A stretch of DNA of 64,000 nucleotides from Linanthus parryae. Lineage: Eukaryota > Streptophyta > Magnoliopsida > Ericales > Polemoniaceae. The stretch's first letter is position 1; the number at the start of each line of letters is the position of its first letter. The stretch spans positions 15,349,363 through 15,413,362 of the forward strand of contig JALGPY010000010.1 in assembly GCA_023055425.1 (NCBI GenBank), given 5' to 3'. Of the stretch, positions 54,701 to 64,000 are shown in pieces. The notes beneath the pieces are model-generated. The model made no database searches, had not been told where the DNA came from, and was given only the letters and a program-made list of their open reading frames with translations. The position numbers and the translations under genes were made by a program.

Positions 54701-55380
54701 CACTATTATGCTCTTCATGCCTTCATTTTCATATACTGCTTCTATCTATCAATATTCCTCATGCATACAACATCTGATGTTTTTCATTCCATATGATGAA
54801 AATTCTTTAACAATAAAGACCTGTTTCTTAAATTTAAGTTCACAAATACAACAGAACTATGTCTACTATGATTTTTCTTATTTTGTTATTCTTATTTCTT
54901 TGCGCCCTACTATTGTCCCATATTATGTGCAACTTAATTGTTATAACAACGAAGTAGAAATACTACCTGCCACTGAATCATACCCTCAAAATAACATGGT
55001 AAAACGATAATGGTCGTAGATATAAAAAACTTCAAATTATAGAATAATCTTCTAGACAAACAACAATGATCAATAGCTACTCCAGAAGAATCTCGCAAAT
55101 TCTCTGCAAGAGCATATATCTATATGCATAAGTCAGTTGTCAGATGAAGCTTAGTTTCTAACCATAGGTGTTACTAAAAATTAATAACACACATATTAGC
55201 TCCATTACAGTGAGACATTTAGACATGTCAATTTCATTTAATTCGTTTTTTTATCAAGATCTAGACATGTCAACATAGGAGAAACTAATATAGAATACAA
55301 TGCCTTCCTTGATATGTTTGATGTACACATAGCTAAAATGTCATATTCATCATATTTTACCTCACGTATTAGATTCTAAT
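51754..55380. other. AT-rich region, no gene seen
   Basis: About 3.6 kb of AT-rich DNA with (TA)n runs at 52205-52215 and 52550-52575. Frames are short (under 105 codons) and show no domain. Possible decayed introns or transposon residue cannot be resolved by reading. Confidence 0.4.
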
Positions 55381-55399
55381 TCTAATCTTCCTTGTTGCA

Positions 55400-55915
55400 G
55401 ATTCATTCAGCATTTTACGTTGCACATCAAACCCACAATGGAACACCAAGACACAAATCCAGCACTTCCTCACCAAGACAACTAACACAAAGCAACAACA
55501 CCCAGTGTGCTGCCAAACTCAAAAGATAATCCTCCTGTAGCAGAATATATCATCGCAACTACAGAATCAGCAAAAATTCAGCCTCAGTCTCCCCCGAGAC
55601 ACGAATACACGATGGCAATCCCGACAATTGATCTTACACCTACAACTGCCACAGCTAAAGCGGTAGTAGAAACAACAGTGTCATAATTGAAAGCCAATGA
55701 TGAGAAATCAATTTATATGCTGAAAGAACAAATCTAGGTGTTACAAAAACTAATTGCACTCAATGAACATGAAGTGGACATGGAAATTATCTTCATTATC
55801 AAACTCGAAGAACTGTGTCAAAATATTGCAACGTGGAAGCCACCACCTCACGAACCAGCAACACAAAAAGACACAGAGATGACAATTCTCCATCACCTCC
55901 TCCTTCAAAAACTCT
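55400..55915 (+). pseudogene. Possible decayed coding sequence
   Basis: After TTGTTGCAG at 55392-55400 the composition changes to AC-rich. Frames interrupted by stops give AIPTIDLTPTTATAKAVVET and, downstream, LKANDEKSIYMLKEQ and LQKLIALNEHEVDMEIIF, which look like a Ser/Thr/Pro-rich linker followed by a coiled coil. I do not recognise the family. A similar coiled-coil-like stretch lies at 63540-63620. Confidence 0.3.
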
Positions 55916-56049
55916 GAAGTATTATAATATTATCTAAACGTTATCTATTAGTATATATAAGTATTGTACATAGGCTCCGTAATGTAATATGAAGTATGGA
56001 CATATACTAGTGATAAATCCTTCATAAGAGTCATCCTACGTACGTTCTT

Positions 56050-57435
56050 CATTGTAATTTGTGTGGGTTTCGGTGCAAAGTAATGAATTACGGGCTTATT
56101 CGATTAGAAAATGTGTTTTTGGATGTTTTTTAGCTTAAACGTACAATACGGGTGTTTCTTATTGGTTATGAGTATGATTTGAATGATTTATAACATTTTA
56201 TCTTCGGAGTAGTGTTCGTGTTGTTTTTTGACAAGAATGACGTATGTGGGAATCAATTGGATATAAGAAACGAGCTTCGGAATAAAATAAAAGAAAAAAG
56301 GATGAAAAGCAACTAAGAAAATCCGAGAGCTTCATGATGTCTTCATAGGATCACAATTTGTCTTCGTACGAATACAATGCCTTAGCCAAATTTTCAGAAA
56401 AGAAGAAAGTCTTCCCAGAATAGCTTGCTGTCTGAGAGTAGGAAGATCTTCCTACGAAGACGAAAATGTCTTGCTAAAAAGTACTTCGTACGAAGACATC
56501 GTCTGTTCATACGAAGACACGGGGAAGGTCAGCCAAAAATAAGGAAATAATGCCTAAAGCTTTCCTAATTGAACTAGGACTCTTAGGGAATGTACATAAG
56601 ACATATTAGGTCGTATTTTCAGAGAGGAGACACAGAGAAGAAGGTTTAAGGAGCAACTTGGTGCTAGAGTTCGTCGTGGAAGCAAGGATTCATCCGTTTG
56701 ATACCTCTACTCTTATCTTTTCATTGTTTTTATAAATTAACACAAACACTTGTATTTGTGATAATGAATATGCATAGCTAAACTTCATAGATTAGGACCC
56801 CAATTTTGGGTTAGGATTTTCACATTGATTATGCATTTTATGAATTGAGATTCATCTTTTATAAACCTGATTGATTATTTGCGTTTTCTATGAATGTTTT
56901 GATATATTCATCATATCTAATTAATTGGAGACGTCTTGATTATCTAGAACTTAGTTTGCAATTATTTGGTAACTTGGTAGTTGTTGAACCGAAAAATCAC
57001 ACAATCACCCATTCTTAGTGAAAGTAAGAAGTGGAATCGTTAGAGTAGAATTCATCGTTAATGCATGTTTAGGGAAAGTTAGAACTTGGTAACTCTTTTT
57101 TAATCCAACCTAGTCATAGCATGCTCACTTGGTAACTCAGTGAGTTAGTATTGCTCGATTAGCAAAGTGAACTTTGTATGTGCTTCACAAATCATAGAAA
57201 GTTGTCAATGAGAAGATCCTAGCAATCCCCCAACGAGGTGTCCTGGTTGTTTTCTCTATCTCAAATCTCGATATTTAAATACTTGATTTGTCTTTTAAAT
57301 TTTCTTAGTTTAAGTAAATCAATTGCTTGCCCACACGAGTTTAATATATACTAATTAGTTCACAACAAGTCTCTAGGATTGGAAATTATTACTAGAATGA
57401 TAGTTGTACACTTGCAGTTAATCTTCATCAACTCG
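56050..57435 (+). repeat. Third Athila-related LTR (solo or fragment)
   Basis: Landmarks of the Athila-like LTR recur in order: a GGCTTATTCG..TTTTAGCTTAAAC start region, the phrase ATAATG..TAGCTAAACTT (compare ATTATG..TAGCTAAACTT at 23752), and the end TACTAGAATGATAGTTGTAC then ACTTGC..CATCAA (compare 24512-24560). Edges are approximate. Its palindrome cluster at 56335-56522 uses CTTCGTACGAAG. No internal Athila sequence is attached. Confidence 0.65.
56335..56522. repeat. CTTCGTACGAAG palindrome cluster
   Basis: Boxes include GTCTTCGTACGAATAC (about 56360), CTTCCTACGAAGACG (about 56448), ACTTCGTACGAAGACA (about 56483) and GTTCATACGAAGACAC (about 56505). The best copy is a 12-14 bp perfect palindrome; the others are degenerate half-palindromes ending GAAGAC. 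Confidence 0.75.
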
Positions 57436-58262
57436 CAGTTTAGCTACCTCTCAAGGCAGTGAAGCTAAGCGACAAATTGTGCTTCACAGTTTTGTTGTAG
57501 CTACCTTGTAAACTATACTTTTCGGTATATATGTGTGTGTGTGTGTCTTGAAAATCACTGCGACAACCCTGAATGGATAATGAGTCGTTTGTATTTCAAT
57601 CTACCAATTTGAACAACTGCAAAAAACAAGAATTTATTTCTTTACTTCCACAGCTTCACAGTTCTTTCCTTCGATTACTGTTGTTTAGGTTGTTCTATCC
57701 CATGTTGGTTCATAAGTCCAACTTTAATTGTTGCTTCTCAACTTATGCCAGTAAATGTTTGCCTCGATAGGAGACTAATATATATTCTTTAATTATGATA
57801 AAATACAACAATAAATACTAGGCTTAGTAATCTTCAGTACTATGAAGCGAAAAATGTAAATTATATGTTTTAAATATCGATGATATACATTTTGAAGTCA
57901 TAATCGAACATTATAATTTATTTTTCCAGCTGACAAGCTAATTTATGCAATTGTGTGTACTAACTTGACAACAGCATCAAAATCAACAGGGTGGAAATGA
58001 ATATTTCCTGTAACTCGGGGGTAATAGTAAAAACTTGATATGAATTACTACTGGATGGAGTAGCCATTAACCATTCAATAATTTTTAAAATTACTACTGG
58101 ATGGAGTAGCCATTAACCATTCAATAATTTACTATTGGAAATGAATATTGCAGCTGCTTGCCTGCGATTGTCTCTCTCCATTTGTGAACTCCCAAGGTAA
58201 CATCTGCTAAACACTTTCGTCCATTGCACATTCCCATTAATATTCCTTCTTCTCTTCCTCTG
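57436..58262. repeat. Spacer with 43-bp tandem duplication
   Basis: A 43-bp phrase (AATTACTACTGGATGGAGTA..) occurs at 58043-58085 and 58089-58131. A (GT)n run is at 57531-57546. At 58150-58193 an exon-like stretch lies between TATTGCAG and a GTAAC donor, but it is too short to assign. No gene is seen. Confidence 0.5.
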
Positions 58263-60281
58263 GTAGTAGCGGGTGTATTTCAACTCGGGTTATCGTTCCC
58301 ACGAGGACTATTGCAGGTTTTTCTAGAAATTAATTTAACTCACAAAGTGTAAAAGGGATGAGTAGTTTAAGATTTTGATTACCAACTAAGTATTGAATGT
58401 AAAAACTGAAACGTAAATATTTTTATGAGAGTTTTTTGAATAATTTGAGCGTCGTAAATCTAGTGTTTAAGGTACTAGATTCCAGGATCCCCTAGGGTCT
58501 TTTCAGTTTACCGTTCTGTTGATTATGAAAACACACACCAGTTACTTATTCGTGCCAAGTACCAGTAGCGCAGTCATTATTCAGTTCCCGCACATTGTCA
58601 CGATCCTACAGATTTTCGGATCCTGTTAAGCTACCTAAATCTGCAGTTTCGTTCTAAGTCTCCTGGGGTTTCTAACATGTCCTAGAGGCACGGGTCAGAT
58701 TCTCTAACATTTGTTCAAACGCTTAGGCTAGTCCTATCTCCCCTTCTCTTTTGGGTCTATCGAGGTAAGGTGCTAAATTTTGTCTTCTCTTCCCAACCCT
58801 AACCAGCCGTTTTCACCTACCGGGTCGAATCTATAACATTTTTGGTTCGCGACTCCGATCATGCCTGAACAGTAAAATCAAAGACAGAATGACGAATAAA
58901 AACTGCAGACATTAAGATCCTCAGATCATGAATCCATAGTTGAAAACAAAACTAGATACTGAGTATGAAACCCTACGTTCACTGAGAACCTAGGTAAATT
59001 GTTTAGCTACTGAATGACATAATTATATAACAAAGTTATAAAATAAGGATATAGATTGAGATCAAACGAGTGTCTTGGAATCTGGGTTCGTTCTTCCGTG
59101 CTCTCTGAGGATGCTAAGACTCCTGCTTGGATGTATTGTGTGTAAAAAACGAGCTCTGGACGTCCCTTTATATAATGTTGAGAAGCTTTCGGAAAAAATG
59201 CCTGAATTTACTGCCACTGACCAAACCCGCCTCAGAAAACGGTGACCAGACCTGCCTTAGATAAATGTGTGGCAGGCAGCTAGCCACGCAGACAGTGAGT
59301 CTTTCAGCTCCCCAAGTCTCCCTCTTGCCCCTTGCATGTGTGGTTGTTGTGTTCCATGCAGACAAGGTCCTCTGGCATCTCAAAAGGTCTATCTCTCTCC
59401 CCTTCCCATGTTGATGTTGCGTGGCTGGCAGCTAGCCACGTATACATGGGTCTTCCTAGCTTGATTTCCTTCATTTTCTCTGTCTTCTTCCTCACGATCT
59501 GCGTGGCTACTGCGTGGCTGGCAGCCAACCACGCAGACAGTATCATGTTTCTTTCATACTTAGCCAAAAATTGGTCCTGAACTCTCTTCTTATGTGGCTA
59601 CCTGCTTGGCTACTACCCAGACAGCCACCAAAACTGTCCAAAATCAGCCAAAATCTTGCTCCTGGGTCTCGACCTACATGGCTACTGCATGGCCACTGCC
59701 AGCCATGCAGACAGTGGCAAAAAATTGACGTTTCTGCTCTCTTCTTACGTGACTACTGCGTGGCTACTCCCAGCCACGCAGGTAGCATCTCCCAACCACG
59801 CACGTAGCAACTGTTTCAACTTCGCAGGGCCATATCTTTCTCATCCGGACTGTGTTTTGGCTCCAAGGCCTGTCATTGGAAATATCTTGAAGTCTAATTT
59901 CATTTTCCACCAGTCTCCCTCCACAATTTTTTTATAACTCAAGATATCTTAAAGAGTGAAGACTGGTCATTCTAGCTTCTCAAACTTTGCTTCTCTTCAC
60001 CCCGCTTGAGCGTTTCTTTATTTCCGAAGTTCATTTCATGCCTCAAATCAACCGCTAAGCATCCATTCCTGTCAATAAAAAATGAACAACCATACCGAGC
60101 GATTATATCTGCCAAATAACATCGAATTATGCATGAAATCGCCCGAATTTTGCAATTGAGCTCAAGTTCCTCTTTTGTAGAATATGATGGTTTGTTGGCT
60201 AAAACATGCTCAGAATGATGATAAATCATTCTAAAACAGTTCAATATTGGCTCACAAATAACTCTTAAATGCGAGTTATCA
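58263..60281 (-). repeat. Second Athila-related LTR, 3'-truncated
   Basis: Read on the minus strand it begins TGATAACTCGCATTTAAGAG at 60281 and follows the Athila-like LTR: GTTAGAGAATCTGACCC, TAGGTAGCTTAACAGGATCC, GTGTTTTCATAA, ACCCTAGGGGATCCTGGA, AGTCCTCGTGGGAACGATAA and CACCCGCTACTAC, all with counterparts in 24060-24515. It stops matching about 50 bp before the expected LTR end. A TATATAAA box lies at about 59167-59175. The palindrome-rich cassette at 59266-59812 is unlike that of the 23-kb element. Confidence 0.8.
59266..59812. repeat. GCGTGGCTGGCAG inverted-repeat cassette
   Basis: At least six units combine GTGGCTGGCAG/GTGGCTACTGC with its inverse GCCACGCAGACAG: near 59267, 59418, 59511, 59595, 59685 and 59755. 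The clearest hairpin is GCGTGGCTGGCAGCCAACCA then CGC. Spacing is irregular (roughly 70-150 bp). The cluster lies about 90 bp upstream of the LTR's TATA-like box, as does the TGCGTATATACGCA cluster in the young element. Confidence 0.8.
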
Positions 60282-62090
60282 TCTACTCCAAGGTTTAAAT
60301 TGTGTGCATTCCAGTTAAGATTAAGACTTGTCTCGCCCCATCCGACTACTATCTACTCTGCGTGTGTAGTTGTGACCTATGTCTTGCTTATCATATGGAG
60401 GAAGAAAACCCTAAAACATGTCATTCTTCCTCTCCCAAATTACAACCTGCACAATACTCTCACCAAATTTACTGAGTAATGCAAGTATACAGACCCCCTT
60501 CACAAATCTGATCTTTGTTGTTATTCAATTGGGGTTGATTATCCATGATTCGGGTGTTGCATTTCATTTGTTTTTTACTTTAGAGTTGTTGCTTATCTCA
60601 TATTCTTGACAGATTTGATTTAAACCAAATTTTCCAAATTTTTCATACTATGCCCCACTTTCACTTGCCAAATTTAAACTCCAAAAATATTATTTGCAAA
60701 ATCAGATAAATGAATGTTAGTTTGTAATTTCTAAAAGTATGGCTTCCTTAGGAACATTTGAGGAATAAATTTTACATTTCGTCCATGGTATGTCAAACAT
60801 AACCAGGAATATGTTTTCATGTATTTGATCCTAAATTTTTTCTCGCATCATTCTAACACTCCACACCATAGCCCGGAATCTGAACTTTGATACCGATGTT
60901 CAATGGGAATATCATTATTGCACAATATGAGTACCATGTATCTTGGTTCGTATTATATATGAGTCTACTGTTCTTGCTCCATTTGACTGTCCTTGCTTCA
61001 AAATTGTTGCCTATTTACTAACTACATGTCCCATCTATAAACAATCTCTTAACTGTGATTTCAACTTCAAGATGCTACTCAAATTTTCTGATGATTTACG
61101 ATTTGAGTTGTTCATGTATATATCATATTGGTAGCTATAATTTTTACGATGTACATACCATATTCCCATCATAAGTAGCAACTTGAATTTCAACGTGTTT
61201 TGTGATTGTTTTGTTTGTTTAGAATGTGCTAAGAGATTCTGAACATTATGAAAAATCTAAAGAATTTAACCCTTTACTGGGTTGTATATCATTTTAACTT
61301 TACTATGACCTGAGAAAGGATAAGATAGTTGAATGGCCGATGCTTTTAAAAAAAGTACCTCCTAAAAGGTGCAATTACTCCGTGTCATTTCACTTCATAA
61401 TTGAGCTACCTTATTCCAAACAAGAAATAAGTTACGTGTTATCCACTCTTTTTGTATCACTATCTCCATATAGGCTCCGCCTAACAAATAAAAATAACTA
61501 AGTAAATTCTCTTACCATGTTTAATTATCTGTTCACTCAACTTTTTTCAATACTAATTGTCCAATACCAAATTAATAATACAATTTGGTATAGCTTTCAT
61601 TTTGTCTTCATGCTTGTGATTGCAAATGCACTCTTTGCACTATGATTCAAGCATAGAGCGCTTCATTTACAAGATGAACTATATCTTTTGCCATTCATTT
61701 GTATTGCATGACTGTGCATCTCCACCAAACAACCTTAATGAGATTCTTCAAAATAAATGATCCTATTTGTGTTGGAAATCATAGGCTGGTACGACTACCT
61801 TCCAAACTACATATTAACTGACGCATTAAAATATATCACACGAAATCTCAGTCAAAAAATCTGAATACATTTCTTCACTTCAACCAAGAATCATACCTTT
61901 TTCTTTCATAACAAGCTATCCCATTATACTCTTCACAGCTGTAACAAGTAAACAAAATTTAAGCTTCATATATTATCAATATTAACTTATAATCTGATTA
62001 CACCTAGGGGATTTAATTACACGTTCTACACTTAATATTTCAGTCTCGAGCTGACATAATTTATTATAACACAGAGGTTTCCACAAAAAT
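60282..62090. other. AT-rich region, no gene seen
   Basis: No frame over 65 codons and no domain on either strand. Confidence 0.4.
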
Positions 62091-62107
62091 TTGTGCGCCA
62101 CCATGGC

Positions 62108-62441
62108 AGAGATATAAGAAACATTGTCCACATTAGAGTTTCGGCAGAAAAAAAATAGAATGTGGAAATCACTAAATGAGATAATAATTTGTATTTTGGT
62201 AGAAGGGTGGCAGGAATTTTCCAACAACTACTCCATACCTTCTGGATATTTTCTCATTTTCAAGTGCGAAGGAGATTTGCACTTCAAATTCAGGATAATG
62301 GAGTTAAGTGCCATGGAAATGACATATCGCTGTGATGCTCAAAATGTTGTCATTGTGAAAGTAGAAGAAGATGCTCTGACTAAAGTCGTGGCTTTCACAA
62401 CAATGAACCCATCTTTTTTCAGATCACTTATTCCAACTTAA
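62108..62441 (+). pseudogene. B3 DNA-binding domain relic (REM-like)
   Basis: The frame around 62199-62330 reads VEGWQEFSNNYSIPSGYFLI then FKCEGDLHFKFRIMEL and EMTY. This matches the second half of a plant B3 domain (GWxEFxxxxSIxxGxFLxFxYEG, then F.V.I.d.s..E). The first half appears just upstream in a different frame (HIRVSAEKK, stop, NVEITK, stop, DNNLYF), so two stops and a frameshift break the domain. AFTTMNPSFFRSLIP near the end resembles the start of a second B3 repeat, as in REM (reproductive meristem) proteins, then stops at 62439-62441. B3 proteins bind DNA in the nucleus; this copy cannot be whole. Confidence 0.7.
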
Positions 62442-64000
62442 CTGTGCGTGGTGGTGTGGTAAACATCCATATTTATGCTTTCTCCTTCGTGCCAATTATT
62501 TAAAATTAAATTTAACTGCAATTATCTTTTGCAACTATTAGAGAATGTACCTGCCTTGTTCTCAAGGAAAGACATGATGGACACCCCAAAATACATTCAG
62601 CTTCGCAATGCACAAGGTAATATGAAATGAGATTTTCGGTGCAGCTTCCCTTCCAGCAAGGACTCTGGCAGGCGGCGCATCTGTTGGTATCAGTTTGTCA
62701 AACACAGTGAAATCGCAGTGACCGACGCTTGTGTGATTGAATTGATTCACCGCACGACACACAAATTCAATGTCACGGTATTTCGATCTTAGGGAAAATG
62801 GTTCCTACTACTACTAATACCTACATTTCACTCTTACCGTCGATGTCTCTCTATTACTGCTGCTATGTAAATTTGTTTATCCAACACTTAAGAAATCTGC
62901 GGGACTCATACTGTCGTTTGAAAAATATCGATGGTTTTGGCTAGATTTATAAAACAGGAAGTACTATATTTTCTTTAGATTTTGGCTTTGTCCACTAATA
63001 TGATAATCTCTGCTAATGCTCATGGGTTAATTTTACTTACAATTCACGAACTCCCATAATTATACTATAATGTTTCTTATCTTAATTTCAAAATCAACCA
63101 TGCTATTCATTAAGTATTGTCAAGATGGAATTCAACTACTAATTCCCACAAGTGAATCCTTCACCCCTGAATTTGTATATATTTAGACATTAGTTGAAGA
63201 TGCATTATAATTTATATTTAATTTTTGTACCATATTTACAAACATTTAACCATCAAAGCACTGATCATTTTCAAATTAAAAAACCCCACCGTCACTGAAG
63301 CACTTCCACAGTTTGCCAACTCAAAAAGTTTTCATCCCTCGTTCTCAAATATAACACAAATGTTGAAACTCGCGTAAGCACAAATACGAATGGGCAACAC
63401 ATAAAAGAACTGTCTGTGAGAAAGAAGTCACTAACCACGCCGAATTTGCAAGCTCTTTGACTACCCCTACTGCTAGGAATGAGAACTACACAAACTTATT
63501 TCGAAAAGATCTTGTACGCCAAAAAAAATCTGTAGGATAAGATCCAAACTTTGGAAGAAACCATTGGCCGCCTAGACCAGCAACTTGAATAACTGAATAT
63601 GGATAATAAAACTGAAGCACCATCATGTTTTCATATGGAAGCAAACTTCATGGGCGAGAGACCATCACGATCAATTTCTTGCGCTAGGAGTAAGTCTCCA
63701 TAAGTTCCATTTTTATGTAATTTTCGACCCATGTCTACACAAAAGAATGTTTTGCTGCAATCAAATATATTTTTGGCACATCCACGAAGCGTAAATTACA
63801 GTATTGTCACACCAATGTTTCACGTTATACATGAAGTTAATTGCACCGTAATTTTTTTCCATAATATCTAGAATCATTTAATTATTTTAATTGTTCAATG
63901 TTCTGAATGCAATGTTTCTATGGAAGGAGCGGCGAAACTAAGTGTTCATGGTTGTGTATATACTACAGGTAACAACGTTGGAATTGGAGGAGTGTTCAGA
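62442..64000. other. Downstream flank; weak coding-like fragments
   Basis: 63540-63620 translates to KIQTLEETIGRLDQQLE then a stop, a coiled-coil-like stretch that may belong with the B3 relic. The last 32 bases (from 63969) read like the start of an exon after a TACTACAG acceptor but are cut by the window edge. Otherwise nothing is supported. Confidence 0.3.

Noticed and set aside
54696..55010. 104-codon ORF in the AT-rich region
   Set aside because: Composition follows the surrounding AT-rich DNA; there is no domain, no initiation context and no neighbouring exon support.

Overview
The window is nuclear DNA from a flowering plant, most likely a eudicot. It is AT-rich, has GT-AG introns, and is dominated by LTR retrotransposons of plant type. 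It holds a piece of plastid ycf2, a D-type cyclin fragment and a B3-domain relic. I cannot name the species. No tRNA, rRNA or CRISPR locus is visible. Only the two ends show host-gene sequence; most of the middle is nested transposon.

Layout. 1-2.0 kb: a three-exon D-type cyclin fragment with a broken upstream duplicate of one exon. 2.3-5.1 kb: small repeats, a Mutator-like element (3223-4402) with 9-bp target duplications, and a Ty3/gypsy zinc-knuckle/protease relic. 5.4-6.5 kb: an unidentified ORF split by a 723-bp hAT-type element. 7.4-14.1 kb: a decayed Ty1/copia element (copia-1, plus strand), then a second partial LTR. 16.4-40.5 kb: a minus-strand Ty1/copia element (copia-2) rearranged into a 4,090-bp head-to-tail array (LTR part, primer site, leader, gag). 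A young 13.67-kb Athila-like Ty3/gypsy element (22955-36621, plus strand) interrupts one gag copy. 41.2-51.75 kb: a long minus-strand Ty1/copia element of Sirevirus type (copia-3). It has an extra ORF after pol, a GAA microsatellite inside that ORF, and a plastid ycf2 fragment inside its integrase. 51.8-64 kb: AT-rich DNA with two more Athila-related LTRs (about 56.05-57.44 kb, plus; 58.26-60.28 kb, minus) and a B3-domain pseudogene at 62.1-62.4 kb.

The Athila-like element is the only one with long intact reading frames: gag, a 1,354-residue protease-RT-RNase H-integrase frame, and a 613-residue third ORF. Its LTRs differ by about three substitutions and one 19-bp repeat unit. A frame change between gag and pol may still disable it.

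The most unusual signal is a recurring design. The three Athila-related LTRs carry clusters of short palindromes at a similar LTR position, upstream of the promoter, but each family uses a different palindrome: TGCGTATATACGCA; an inverted pair built on GCGTGGCTGGCAG; and CTTCGTACGAAG. In the young element the same palindrome also occurs in pairs after pol and after the third ORF. The Sirevirus-like copia element has its own palindrome, TTCAAGGCCTTGAA, spread through both LTRs and into its gag and integrase coding sequence.
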